Source: Christiangramia crocea
GTDB taxonomy: Bacteria > Bacteroidota > Bacteroidia > Flavobacteriales > Flavobacteriaceae
Length of the DNA: 64,000 nt
Assembly (NCBI RefSeq): GCF_022410465.1
Contig: NZ_JAJSON010000027.1
Coordinates: forward strand, 62,001-126,000
Reading direction: 5' to 3'
In this document: piece by piece, positions 43,488-51,725 of the stretch
How positions within the stretch are numbered: the first letter of the stretch is position 1
Layout: every line of letters begins with the position of its first letter
The notes under the pieces: generated by a model
Databases searched by the model: none
The model's input: only the letters and a program-made list of their open reading frames with translations
Told to the model about the DNA's origin: nothing
Made by a program: the position numbers and the translations under genes

Positions 43488-44563
43488 AGCTTGAATATTT
43501 TATAAGACTGGTTACTGTTTTTGACTACTTTTTCGGTTCGGTCGGCATGAGTATCGCTAAGGAATATCTGCCCCAGTTCATTGGTCGCTACCAGGGCAAC
43601 GATATGCGCCACACGGCTCTCGTCCAGTTTATCGAAAATATCATCCAGCAATAAGATAGGGTTTACTTTGCTTATTTGTTTAATAAAATCGAACTGTGCA
43701 AGTTTGAGTGCAATCAAAAAGGACTTTTGCTGTCCCTGGGAACCAAATTTCTTGATAGGATGTCCTTCTATTTCGAAACTAAGATCATCCTTATGTGTTC
43801 CAACCGAAGTATACTGTAAAGCCATATCTTTCTGAAGGTTTTCTTCGAGTAAGGAAGAAAGCGAATTATCATAAAGCTGACTTTTGTAATTAATATGTAC
43901 CTCCTCTTTGTTATTGGTAATATCAGCATATCTTTTATTGAAAATAGGAATGAATTCCTTCAGGAACGCTTTTCTCTTTTCAAAAAGTTCCTGCCCCAGG
44001 CTGCTCATTTGGAGGTTATATACTTCGAGGGTATCCCTGTCAAAAGTATTATTCGCGGCGAAATATTTTAAAAGTGAATTGCGCTGGGAAACCAGTTTGG
44101 TATACTGAAGCAGTTTATCAAGGTATGCATGGTCACTTTGTGAAATAACCCCATCCATGAACTTTCGGCGGGTTTCCGATCCTTCAATTATCAGGTCCCT
44201 GTCTGCTGGTGAAATAATAACCGTAGGAATAAAACCTATATGATCGCTTACTTTATCGTATGCCTTATTATTTCTTTTTATGATCTTCTTCTGACCTTTT
44301 TTTGCACTCACCAGGATCTTTTCTGACTTATCGTTCTTGATGAATTCACCATCAACCACAAAAAAGTCGGAGTCATGATTTATATTTTGTGAGGTAACGG
44401 GATTGAAATAGCTTTTTCCAAAAGAGAGGTGATAAATACTGTCCAGAACATTCGTTTTACCTACCCCGTTATTCCCTACCAGGCAATTGATTTTTTCATC
44501 AAAATCAAATTCAGCTGTCTTAAGGTTCTTATAGTTAAGCAGGCTAAGATTCTTTAAATGCAT
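43484..44563 (-). CDS. recF: DNA replication/repair protein RecF
   Basis: This is an SMC-like ATPase that loads RecA on gapped DNA with RecO and RecR. The Walker A motif [17 protein letters not shown] (about residues 29-45), the family segment [20 protein letters not shown], the signature [19 protein letters not shown] and Walker [15 protein letters not shown] are all intact. The 359-residue length is typical. It is first in a recF-lipoprotein-DUF721 operon and diverges from a TPR protein gene. A TTTCAGCTGAAA palindrome (44575-44586) sits 12 bases before the start codon. Confidence 0.96.
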   Translation of the reverse strand: MHLKNLSLLNYKNLKTAEFDFDEKINCLVGNNGVGKTNVLDSIYHLSFGKSYFNPVTSQNINHDSDFFVVDGEFIKNDKSEKILVSAKKGQKKIIKRNNKAYDKVSDHIGFIPTVIISPADRDLIIEGSETRRKFMDGVISQSDHAYLDKLLQYTKLVSQRNSLLKYFAANNTFDRDTLEVYNLQMSSLGQELFEKRKAFLKEFIPIFNKRYADITNNKEEVHINYKSQLYDNSLSSLLEENLQKDMALQYTSVGTHKDDLSFEIEGHPIKKFGSQGQQKSFLIALKLAQFDFIKQISKVNPILLLDDIFDKLDESRVAHIVALVATNELGQIFLSDTHADRTEKVVKNSNQSYKIFKL

Positions 44564-44574
44564 AAATCGCTGTG

Positions 44575-44586
44575 TTTCAGCTGAAA
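44575..44586. promoter_or_regulatory. Perfect 12-bp palindrome upstream of recF
   Basis: TTTCAGCTGAAA is perfectly self-complementary and lies between recF and the divergent TPR gene. It might be a regulator-binding site for recF, but one short palindrome in AT-rich DNA is weak evidence. Confidence 0.25.
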
Positions 44587-44682
44587 ATTAGTATTCCGGA
44601 TTAATAAGGAATGAGTTTCAAAAGGACCCGAAATTATTGAAAAAATACAAATAATTTCCCTTTTAATTTTCACAAAAAATTA

Positions 44683-44690
44683 TATTTTTG
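44683..44690 (+). promoter_or_regulatory. Putative -7 box (TATTTTTG) for the membrane TPR gene
   Basis: It is an exact TAnnTTTG match 20 bases before the ATG at 44711. No clear TTG box lies at the right distance upstream, so only the -7 element is called. Confidence 0.45.
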
Positions 44691-44710
44691 CCACGCATTA
44701 ACAATTTTTT

Positions 44711-45484
44711 ATGGCAACGTATAAGAAAAGAGGATATAAGCCTTCTAATCAGGAGGAGAAAAAGAAATCGGCAGAAGAAGAGTCTACAACTGCAGAGGTT
44801 TTCAATACTTTAGACGAGAGTGCAAGTAGGACCGAAACCTGGGTAGCCGATAATCAGAAGTATATCTATATTATAGTGGGAGTCGCTATTGTTGCTGTAT
44901 TGGGTTATTTAGGGTATAACCGTTTTATTCTTGAGCCTAAACAAACTGAAGCTGCCAATGAAATGGCGCAGGCTCAGGATTATATGTCTTCTGCTTTAAG
45001 AGCTAGCGGAGCACAAAGTGATTCTTTATACAATCTTGCCCTTAATGGGGGAGAGGGGAAATACGGGTTTTTAGATATCATTGAGAACTACGGTGGGACA
45101 GATGCTGCCAATCTTGCACATTATAATGCCGGATTCGCTTTTCTAAGAACTGGAAAATATCAGGAGGCCATCGAGCAGCTTGAAGACTTTAGCAGTGATG
45201 ATGAGGTTTTAGCAGCTCTTGCTACAGGAGGAATTGGTGATGCTTTCATGCAGTTGGATCAACCGAATGAGGCTCTGGGTTACTATGAAAAAGCTGCCGA
45301 AATGAGATCTAACTCATTCACTACTCCAAGATTTTTATTAAAAGCGGCCATTACGGCTATCAAGTTAGGGGATGCAGATACTGCTGAAGAATACTTACTT
45401 CAGATTGAGGATGAATATCCGGATGCTCCTGAAGCTGAAAAGGTCCCGATCTACCTTGGTCAGGCTCGTGCTATGATAAACTAA
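44711..45484 (+). CDS. Membrane-anchored TPR protein (YfgM-like)
   Basis: The 257-residue protein has a polar, Lys/Glu-rich N-terminal cytoplasmic part (about 50 residues), one membrane helix (YIYIIVGVAIVAVLGYLGYN, about residues 54-73), then an extracytoplasmic TPR region (YNAGFAFLRTGKYQEAIEQL, GIGDAFMQLDQPNEALGYYE, LLKAAITAIKLGDADTAEEYL). The layout matches YfgM-type proteins, which associate with the Sec translocon and periplasmic chaperones in E. coli. That role here is inferred. A ribH gene follows after a repeat-bearing gap of 148 bases. Confidence 0.88.
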   Translation: MATYKKRGYKPSNQEEKKKSAEEESTTAEVFNTLDESASRTETWVADNQKYIYIIVGVAIVAVLGYLGYNRFILEPKQTEAANEMAQAQDYMSSALRASGAQSDSLYNLALNGGEGKYGFLDIIENYGGTDAANLAHYNAGFAFLRTGKYQEAIEQLEDFSSDDEVLAALATGGIGDAFMQLDQPNEALGYYEKAAEMRSNSFTTPRFLLKAAITAIKLGDADTAEEYLLQIEDEYPDAPEAEKVPIYLGQARAMIN

Positions 45485-45536
45485 AAATGACTGTCCGGAA
45501 AGGCACCTGAATTCCTGAAACTGAATTCATATGTCA

Positions 45537-45553
45537 CATCGAGCTCAGTCGAG
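45537..45553. repeat. Flavobacterial intergenic repeat (CATCGAGCTCAGTCGAG)
   Basis: This core resembles the CCCCGAGCGGAGTCGAG motif at 30118-30134. The surrounding gap between the TPR gene and ribH is bounded by TGTCCG (45492-45497) and CGGACA (45612-45617), again an inverted-repeat frame. It is a likely copy of a dispersed non-coding repeat. Confidence 0.45.
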
Positions 45554-45632
45554 TTGTTTTTTATCCTTCGGCTTTGCTCAGGAAGACAAAAGCATGAAGG
45601 AAATGTGCAAACGGACAAACATTAAATAAATT

Positions 45633-46139
45633 ATGGCTACAGAAGGTAAGAACCTTTCACAATACGATAAAGATAAGATCCCAAACGCGAAAGACTTTCG
45701 GTTTGGGATTGTTGTTTCAGAATGGAACGATGAGATCACAGAAGGACTTTTTCAGGGGGCTTTTGATGCCTTTATTGAAAATAGTGTTCAGAAAGAAAAT
45801 ATTGTACGCTGGAATGTGCCCGGAAGTTTCGAGCTTATCTATGGCTGTAAGAAGATGCAGGAAAGCTTCGAGATGCTTGATGCTATCATAGCTGTTGGGA
45901 GTGTGATCCAGGGGGAAACCAAGCATTTCGATTTTGTTTGTGAAGGAGTGACCCAGGGTATCAAAGACCTGAATGTTAAGCACGATATTCCAGTGATCTT
46001 TTGTGTGCTTACTGATGATAATATTGAGCAGTCCAGAGCCCGGAGTGGTGGAAAACACGGTAACAAAGGAACCGAAGCGGCTATTGCCGCAATTAAGATG
46101 GCTCAGCTTAGAAAGGATGCGAAATTCTATAAGGGTTAA
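45633..46139 (+). CDS. ribH: 6,7-dimethyl-8-ribityllumazine synthase
   Basis: The enzyme condenses 5-amino-6-ribitylamino-uracil with 3,4-dihydroxy-2-butanone 4-phosphate, the penultimate step in riboflavin synthesis. The conserved motifs are FGIVVSEWNDEITEGL, VPGSFELIYGCKKM, AVGSVIQGETKHFDFVCEGV (with the catalytic His in the TKHFDF segment) and PVIFCVLTDDNIEQSRAR. Length 168 is standard; such enzymes form pentamers or 60-mers. It is probably monocistronic or read through from the TPR gene. Confidence 0.97.
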   Translation: MATEGKNLSQYDKDKIPNAKDFRFGIVVSEWNDEITEGLFQGAFDAFIENSVQKENIVRWNVPGSFELIYGCKKMQESFEMLDAIIAVGSVIQGETKHFDFVCEGVTQGIKDLNVKHDIPVIFCVLTDDNIEQSRARSGGKHGNKGTEAAIAAIKMAQLRKDAKFYKG

Positions 46140-46226
46140 ACTTCAATTTTTCTTCTTCTCAAAACGGCATTGTTATTGCTTTCTTTATTAACACTCCATT
46201 ACTTCGGAATTTTGAAGCATTTTGAG

Positions 46227-46234
46227 TAAATTTG
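46227..46234 (+). promoter_or_regulatory. Putative -7 box (TAAATTTG) for the mutL operon
   Basis: It is an exact TAnnTTTG match 22 bases before the TTG start of the small membrane protein. The upstream TTTTG at 46210-46214 is too close (12 bases) for a normal -33 box. Confidence 0.4.
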
Positions 46235-46256
46235 GAACAGCAAACAATCTACAGTT

Positions 46257-46550
46257 TTGAAAATCAGTTTTAACAAAATCAGGAAGAATACCAGGTATAA
46301 CTATACCCCGCGTTATTATAAGGGTAAGGATACCGGGAATATCTATGATTTTGATTCTAAATTCAATAAATATAAAGAAGCCACTAATGCGATAGATTTT
46401 GGTTCCCAGTGGGCAGAGGCACGAAAAGACAGCCGTACCAGGGGAAACAGAAGTATTAACAGGCGCGTGATTTATATCATTATAATCTTACTTTTCATTT
46501 GTCTGTGGATATTAGATTTTGATTTGTCCATTTTCTCGAATCCCCGTTAA
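46257..46550 (+). CDS. Small single-pass membrane protein upstream of mutL
   Basis: The 97-residue protein is basic and Tyr/Asn-rich in its N-terminal half (NTRYNYTPRYYKGKDTGN, DFDSKFNKYKEATN), with one C-terminal membrane helix (VIYIIIILLFICLWILDFDL). A matching small protein precedes mutL in many Flavobacteriaceae and is often labelled 'riboflavin synthase subunit beta', a name the sequence does not support; it probably drifted from the nearby ribH. The start is TTG 46257, in line with a -7 box 22 bases upstream. The stop codon abuts the mutL ATG. Its function is unknown. Confidence 0.75.
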   Translation: MKISFNKIRKNTRYNYTPRYYKGKDTGNIYDFDSKFNKYKEATNAIDFGSQWAEARKDSRTRGNRSINRRVIYIIIILLFICLWILDFDLSIFSNPR

Positions 46551-48404
46551 ATGAGTAACGTAATTCAATTGTTGCCCGATCATGTTGCCAACCAGATCGC
46601 TGCGGGTGAAGTGGTGCAACGTCCGGCCTCGGTAATAAAAGAACTTCTCGAAAATTCAATAGATGCTAAAGCTAGCCGTATCCAGGTGGTTATTAAGGAT
46701 GCAGGTAAAACCCTTATTCAGGTTGTTGATGATGGAGAAGGAATGAGCCTTACCGATGCCCGGATGAGTTTTGAACGGCATGCCACCTCCAAGATCAAGC
46801 TGGCAGATGATCTTTTTAGTTTGAAAACCAAAGGTTTCCGCGGGGAAGCCCTGGCTTCGATAGCTGCGATTGCCCATGTGGAACTCAAGACGAAGACCGA
46901 AGAAGATGAGGTGGGAACCTGCATAAAAGTAGAAGGTAGCAAGGTGGTTTCCCAGGACCCCTGCGTGACTCCCAAAGGGACCAGCATTTGCGTAAAAAAC
47001 CTTTTTTACAATATTCCCGCACGCCGGAATTTTCTGAAATCTGATAATGTTGAAACCAGGCATATCATTGATGAATTTCAACGTGTGGCTCTTGCTCATC
47101 CTGATATCAGTTTCTCCCTTACTCACAATGGGAATGAACTTTTTCAGTTACCTCCCACTAATTTCCGTCAGCGTATCACCAATATTCTTGGTGGAAAGAC
47201 CAATGAAAAACTGGTTCCTGTAGAAGAAGATACCGAAATAGTCAAAATTTCCGGTTTTGTAGGGAAACCAGAGTTTGCCAAAAAGAGCAGGGGAGAGCAG
47301 TTCTTTTTTGTAAACAACAGGTTCATAAAAAGCCCATATCTGAACCATGCGGTGGTAGCTTCCTTTGAAGGCCTGCTTAAAGAAAAAAGTTATCCAACCT
47401 ATTTTCTTTATCTGGAAGTAGACCCCAAATCTATAGATATAAACATACATCCAACGAAGACCGAGATCAAGTTCGATGATGAACATGCTTTGTATGCTAT
47501 CCTGAAAAGTGCAATCAAACACAGTCTTGGTCAGTTCAACGTGGCACCTATGCTCGATTTTGAAAGGGATTCTGAACTGGATACTCCATACGATTACAAG
47601 AACAAAGAGGTTAATACCCCACATATAGAGGTAGACAGGGATTTTAACCCTTTCCAGAATGAAGGAAACAGGGGAACTTCGTTTTCGGGCGGAGGAAATT
47701 TCAGAAGGGAGAAGCCGGCTGAGTGGGAAAGCCTGTATTCCGGTATGCAACAGGAAACCGAGACAGATGTTGATATCAAACAGATCGAATTTGAGAGCGA
47801 GGAGGTCACTGGTGATCTTTTTGGCACAAGAGAAGAAGCACCCGAAAAATCAACTTTTCAGCTTCATAAAAAGTATATCGTTTCTACTTTAAAAAGCGGA
47901 ATTCTCGTTATAGACCAGCACCGGGCTCATACCCGTGTACTTTATGAAGAATTACTGAAAAATATAACAGTTTCAGCGGCTGTGAGTCAGCAACTTTTAT
48001 TTCCTTTGAAACTTCAGTTCAATTATAATGAAGTTGAAATGCTGAAGGAGTTAATGGAATCACTGGAGCAGACAGGCTTTATTTTCTCTGAGATCAATAA
48101 GGAAGAGCTGGAGATTACGGGAATTCCAACCCTTATTTCCGAAAGTGAAGTGCAGATTTTACTGGAACAGTTGCTTGCCGATTTTGAAAAGGATGTGCCA
48201 CATGATGGCTTTTCGCAAACCGATTTGCTTGCGAAGTCACTGGCCAAATCCATGGCGGTAAGATCTGGAACCTTGCTAAACTCTGCCGAGCAGCAACATA
48301 TTGTAAACCGGTTATTTGCCTGTAAGGAACCGGCACTTAACCCTTTTAATAAAACCGTGTTCATAACCTTATCGGTTGATGAACTGGATAAAAAATTTGC
48401 CTGA
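46551..48404 (+). CDS. mutL: DNA mismatch repair protein MutL
   Basis: This 617-residue GHKL ATPase couples MutS mismatch recognition to strand removal. The N-terminal ATPase is intact: Glu-Asn in KELLENSIDAKA, VDDGEGM, RHATSKIK and KTKGFRGEALASI. After a variable linker (about 350-430) comes the dimerisation domain. There the endonuclease motif of MutH-less bacteria, DQHA(X)2E(X)4E, reads DQHRAHTRVLYEE, with Thr for the first Glu. The late zinc motif region is ALNPFNKTVF instead of a CPHGRP form. The nuclease may therefore be altered or absent. Its stop overlaps the rhomboid start by one base. Confidence 0.95.
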   Translation: MSNVIQLLPDHVANQIAAGEVVQRPASVIKELLENSIDAKASRIQVVIKDAGKTLIQVVDDGEGMSLTDARMSFERHATSKIKLADDLFSLKTKGFRGEALASIAAIAHVELKTKTEEDEVGTCIKVEGSKVVSQDPCVTPKGTSICVKNLFYNIPARRNFLKSDNVETRHIIDEFQRVALAHPDISFSLTHNGNELFQLPPTNFRQRITNILGGKTNEKLVPVEEDTEIVKISGFVGKPEFAKKSRGEQFFFVNNRFIKSPYLNHAVVASFEGLLKEKSYPTYFLYLEVDPKSIDINIHPTKTEIKFDDEHALYAILKSAIKHSLGQFNVAPMLDFERDSELDTPYDYKNKEVNTPHIEVDRDFNPFQNEGNRGTSFSGGGNFRREKPAEWESLYSGMQQETETDVDIKQIEFESEEVTGDLFGTREEAPEKSTFQLHKKYIVSTLKSGILVIDQHRAHTRVLYEELLKNITVSAAVSQQLLFPLKLQFNYNEVEMLKELMESLEQTGFIFSEINKEELEITGIPTLISESEVQILLEQLLADFEKDVPHDGFSQTDLLAKSLAKSMAVRSGTLLNSAEQQHIVNRLFACKEPALNPFNKTVFITLSVDELDKKFA

Positions 48405-49153
48405 TGGGAAGAATGACAGAGACCGTAAAGGTTCTATTGATCATAAATGTAATTTTCTTTATTGGTAGTCAGCTAATCGGCGATGCAGCATACGAGTATT
48501 TCGCGCTCTGGTTTGTAAAGAACCCGAACTTCCAGGTTTGGCAGATAATAACCCATATGTTTATGCATGGCGGTTTCATGCATATTCTCTTTAATATGTA
48601 TGCGCTATGGGCCTTTGGAAGTCCTATTGAACAGATGCTTGGGCAGAAAAAATTCTTGTTCTTTTATTTTTCAGCCGGTATAGGTGCGGCGCTGCTGCAT
48701 ACCCTGGTGAATTTTTATGCTTATCAGAAAGGATTTAACGGTTTGCTGGAACTTGGCTGGACTCCGCCCGAGATCATGAACTTTATTCAGGAGGCCTATG
48801 CCTCTAACAGATTCAGGATTCCTGAAGGAATGAACGAGGGAACCCTAAGGTCTATGTTGCAGGCTTTTTCGAATCCTGCTGTGGGAGCTTCGGGAGCAAT
48901 ATACGGGATACTTGTGGCGTTTGGTATGATGTTCCCTAATGTGCAATTATTTCTATTGTTTGTTCCCGTGCCAATTAAGGCCAAATATTTTATTCCCGGA
49001 TTAATTGCATTAGATTTGTTTTCAGGCTTCACCGGTTACTCAATATTTGGTGGATCCATTGCACACTTTGCCCACGTAGGAGGAGCCTTATTTGGCTTCT
49101 TAATGATGTACTACTGGAAAAAGAATCAGTTTAACGACAATCGCTGGTACTGA
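48404..49153 (+). CDS. Rhomboid-family intramembrane serine protease (first of pair)
   Basis: The 249-residue protein has six or so membrane helices. The catalytic Ser163 is in VGASGAIYG, the catalytic His224 in HFAHVGGALFGF, and the oxyanion-site HxxxxHxxxN in HGGFMHILFNM (His55, His60, Asn64). All rhomboid protease determinants are present, so it should cleave membrane proteins within or near the bilayer. An insertion of about 45 polar residues (105-150) lies in the loop between the middle helices. It is coupled to mutL (1-base overlap) and to the next rhomboid gene (1-base overlap, TGATG). Substrates are unknown. Confidence 0.93.
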   Translation: MGRMTETVKVLLIINVIFFIGSQLIGDAAYEYFALWFVKNPNFQVWQIITHMFMHGGFMHILFNMYALWAFGSPIEQMLGQKKFLFFYFSAGIGAALLHTLVNFYAYQKGFNGLLELGWTPPEIMNFIQEAYASNRFRIPEGMNEGTLRSMLQAFSNPAVGASGAIYGILVAFGMMFPNVQLFLLFVPVPIKAKYFIPGLIALDLFSGFTGYSIFGGSIAHFAHVGGALFGFLMMYYWKKNQFNDNRWY

Positions 49154-50055
49154 TGAGGTCTTCAGATAAGATCAGATATAAGATACAGACCGCTACGGTC
49201 ACAGAAAAGCTCATTGGCATCAATGTGCTGGTCTTTATATTGTTCTTTCTTCTAAGGACACTGGCCTTTCTATTTCAACTGCCTTCAGATTTTCTGCTGG
49301 AATGGTTTGTTTTTCCAAAGGAACCCCTGGAATTCATTTTAAAGCCATGGTCTATAATTACTTATTCCTTCCTGCATAGCGGGATATGGCATATTCTTTC
49401 TAATATGCTTATCCTGTACTTTTCAGGAATCTATTTTCTGAATTACTTTTCTCCCAAGCGACTATTGAATTATTACTTTCTGGGGGTGATCATCGGTGCT
49501 TTGGTTTATATGCTTAGCTACAATCTTTTTCCTGCTTTTCAGGGAACCGGGCGTTCCTATTTGATGGGAGCTTCGGCCGGCGTAATGGCGGTGCTTATTG
49601 GTATTGCTTCTCATATTCCGAATATGAGAGTAAGACTTTTGCTTATTGGCAGTATAAAATTCTGGTGGATCGCCGCATTTCTGGTGGTGATAGATATCAT
49701 TCAGATCCCTATGGGGAATGCCGGAGGACATTTAGCACATCTTGGAGGAGCCGCGCTTGGTTATTTCTATACGAACCAGCTTAAAAAAGGCAATGATATT
49801 GGCAAATGGTTTGAAAATTTGATGGATGGGATCGCTGCCCTGTTCAAACCTCGCGAGAAAAAGGCAAAAATGAAAACTGTTCATCGTTCAGGGAAGACTG
49901 CCAAATCCAGCGGGACACGTCAAACAAAGAGCATGGATGGGCATGATAAGCAGAAAAAAGTGGATGCCATTCTTGATAAGATCAGTAAAAGCGGCTATGA
50001 TAGTCTAAGTAAAGCAGAAAAAGACTTTTTGTTCCAGGCTGGAAAAGAAGATTAG
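49153..50055 (+). CDS. Rhomboid-family intramembrane serine protease (second of pair)
   Basis: The 300-residue relative of the preceding protein has the motifs HSGIWHILSNM (His75, His80, Asn84), GASAGVMAV (Ser141) and GGHLAHLGGAALGY (His196). The usual GxSG reads GASA, so the residue after the catalytic Ser is Ala. Activity is still likely. After the last membrane helix there is a cytoplasmic tail of about 85 residues, basic then charged (REKKAKMKTVHRSGKTAK, KKVDAILDKISKSGYDSLS), ending in a conserved-looking short helical tail found in many Bacteroidota rhomboids. The stop abuts the next ATG. Confidence 0.92.
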   Translation: MRSSDKIRYKIQTATVTEKLIGINVLVFILFFLLRTLAFLFQLPSDFLLEWFVFPKEPLEFILKPWSIITYSFLHSGIWHILSNMLILYFSGIYFLNYFSPKRLLNYYFLGVIIGALVYMLSYNLFPAFQGTGRSYLMGASAGVMAVLIGIASHIPNMRVRLLLIGSIKFWWIAAFLVVIDIIQIPMGNAGGHLAHLGGAALGYFYTNQLKKGNDIGKWFENLMDGIAALFKPREKKAKMKTVHRSGKTAKSSGTRQTKSMDGHDKQKKVDAILDKISKSGYDSLSKAEKDFLFQAGKED

Positions 50056-51090
50056 ATGAAGAAACTGAGCATCTTTGATAAATTCATTTTTATATTGAAT
50101 TCGCTGGCGGCAACAGCACTTTTATTTTCCTATTTACTGCCTCATATTCCACCAAAATCTTTTCCGTTACTTTCGGTATTGAGCCTTGGTGTTCCGGTGC
50201 TTATTATACTCAATACTTTCTTTTTGCTTTACTGGGTGCTCCGGCTAAAGAGGCAATTATTGCTTTCTCTCATTGTACTCTTGCTTGGATATAATTACGT
50301 TACCAGTTTTGTGAAATTCTCGAGGCCAGAGATCGATGATGAAAAAACGGCTGATATTTCAGTAATGAGTTACAATGTGAGGATGTTCAATGCCTATAAA
50401 TGGTCTGAGAGAAAAGATATTCCGGAAAAAATCACGGAATTCGTAAAAGAAAAGGATCCGGATATTCTGTGCGTTCAGGAGCACTATGTTGGGGCGGTCC
50501 AACTTTCAGATCATTATCCATATGAGTATGTTAAACTAAAGGACAAGAACTCGGAATTTGGTTCGGCTATCTTTTCCAAATTTCCTATACTAAAAAAGCA
50601 TTCTGTAGACTTTCCTCATGATGGTAATAATAATGCAATTTTTGTGGATGTCCTGATCAATAAGAAAGACACCGTAAGGATCTTCAATGTTCACTTTCAA
50701 TCCCTTAATATCAAACCGGGAATCGATGATCTCCAGAAAGAGGATTCAAAAAAATTACTCGGGCGTATAGGCTACGGATTTTCACTTCAGCAGGAGCAGG
50801 CAGAAATGATGATGAAAGAGGTGAATAAGTCACCATATCAAACCATTATAGCAGGTGATTTCAATAATACAAGCTTTTCGTATATATATGACCTGGTAAA
50901 CAAGGAGGAGAGGTTTAAAGATGCTTTTCTGGAAGCTGGCAGCGGATTTGGGAAAAGTTTTAAGCTTAACTATTTCCCTTTAAGAATTGACTTTCTTCTG
51001 ATAGAAGAAGAAATGGAAATTGCCGAGTTTCAGAAGTTTGAAGTTGATTATTCCGATCATTATCCCATCTTAACCAGGATAGGACTCTAG
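50056..51090 (+). CDS. Membrane-anchored endonuclease/exonuclease/phosphatase-family protein
   Basis: The 344-residue protein has three N-terminal membrane helices (about 10-30, 38-60, 66-85) followed by an EEP-fold catalytic domain. Metal and catalytic motifs are present: VMSYNVRMFN, ILCVQEHY (Glu), AGDFNNTSFSYIY (Asp-x-Asn) and the C-terminal SDHYPIL (Asp-His). The fold serves nucleases, sphingomyelinases and inositol phosphatases alike, so the substrate is open. The domain is probably outside the cytoplasm. It is last in the five-gene mutL run. Its final 21 bases overlap the convergent wbqC-like gene. Confidence 0.9.
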   Translation: MKKLSIFDKFIFILNSLAATALLFSYLLPHIPPKSFPLLSVLSLGVPVLIILNTFFLLYWVLRLKRQLLLSLIVLLLGYNYVTSFVKFSRPEIDDEKTADISVMSYNVRMFNAYKWSERKDIPEKITEFVKEKDPDILCVQEHYVGAVQLSDHYPYEYVKLKDKNSEFGSAIFSKFPILKKHSVDFPHDGNNNAIFVDVLINKKDTVRIFNVHFQSLNIKPGIDDLQKEDSKKLLGRIGYGFSLQQEQAEMMMKEVNKSPYQTIIAGDFNNTSFSYIYDLVNKEERFKDAFLEAGSGFGKSFKLNYFPLRIDFLLIEEEMEIAEFQKFEVDYSDHYPILTRIGL

Positions 51091-51720
51091 ATCCTGGGAC
51101 TCCAGGTATTCCAGGGCAGCATTTCCTTCATTAAAGATAAGATCAAGAATACAAAGATCTGTTAGAAAACCTTTTTTTGAATTAAAGACCTGAGTATAAG
51201 GTGTATTTTGAAATCGTGGTTTTGATTTAGCATTTATCAGATTCCTTAGGTTAATAAGCTCGGCAGGTTTCAAAATGAATTCATCGGTCTTCTCAAACTG
51301 CCAGTCTATCTGGAGGCAATCGGCTACGAACTCCATACATTGATAATTGAAATCCATTAGATATTTGAATTCCTTCTGATAAAGCGGATAAAGCTCGTCT
51401 TCATAGAACTCAAAGAAAGGAGAGGTTTGATAAGAGGCTTTAAAGGCTCTCCAGTGCTGGGTCTGCCAATCAAAACTATTTTCTATTTGGACATCTTTGT
51501 ACTTCTGTCTCCCGTTGGTATTAAGGCCAAGAGCTGAGCTGTGTTTTATTGGGATGTTAAGGTTTAGCCTGCCATTGGCATCATATATATACATTCTGTT
51601 GCGGTAAGTCTGTTTCTGATAATTGTCTTCATTCTCAAGAATGACCTTTTCAGCCTTTACATAGGCAACCCATTGGCTTATTGGGCCAAAATAGGCAGGA
51701 TGTAACAGTACCGCTTTCAT
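51070..51720 (-). CDS. WbqC-family protein
   Basis: The 216-residue cytoplasmic protein shows the WbqC start LLHPAYFGPISQWVAYVKAE, then YRNRMYIYDANGRLNLNIPIK, a segment of conserved Trp/Asp (SFDWQTQHWRAFKASYQTSPFF) and a helical C-terminus. WbqC proteins have been linked to O-antigen/sugar biosynthesis clusters, but their reaction is not established. In Bacteroidota this gene habitually follows lepB, as here (5-base gap). It is the last gene of the parA-to-wbqC unit, and its end overlaps the convergent EEP gene by 21 bases. Confidence 0.9.
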   Translation of the reverse strand: MKAVLLHPAYFGPISQWVAYVKAEKVILENEDNYQKQTYRNRMYIYDANGRLNLNIPIKHSSALGLNTNGRQKYKDVQIENSFDWQTQHWRAFKASYQTSPFFEFYEDELYPLYQKEFKYLMDFNYQCMEFVADCLQIDWQFEKTDEFILKPAELINLRNLINAKSKPRFQNTPYTQVFNSKKGFLTDLCILDLIFNEGNAALEYLESQDLESYPG

Positions 51721-51725
51721 GTGTC

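Noticed and set aside
46257-46550. Riboflavin synthase beta subunit (common label for this small protein)
   Set aside because: The sequence is a basic single-pass membrane protein with no similarity to lumazine or riboflavin synthases; the true lumazine synthase is the neighbouring ribH.
47148-47750. 200-codon minus-strand open frame
   Set aside because: It lies opposite the mutL ATPase and linker, has no family resemblance, and the mutL frame is strongly supported.
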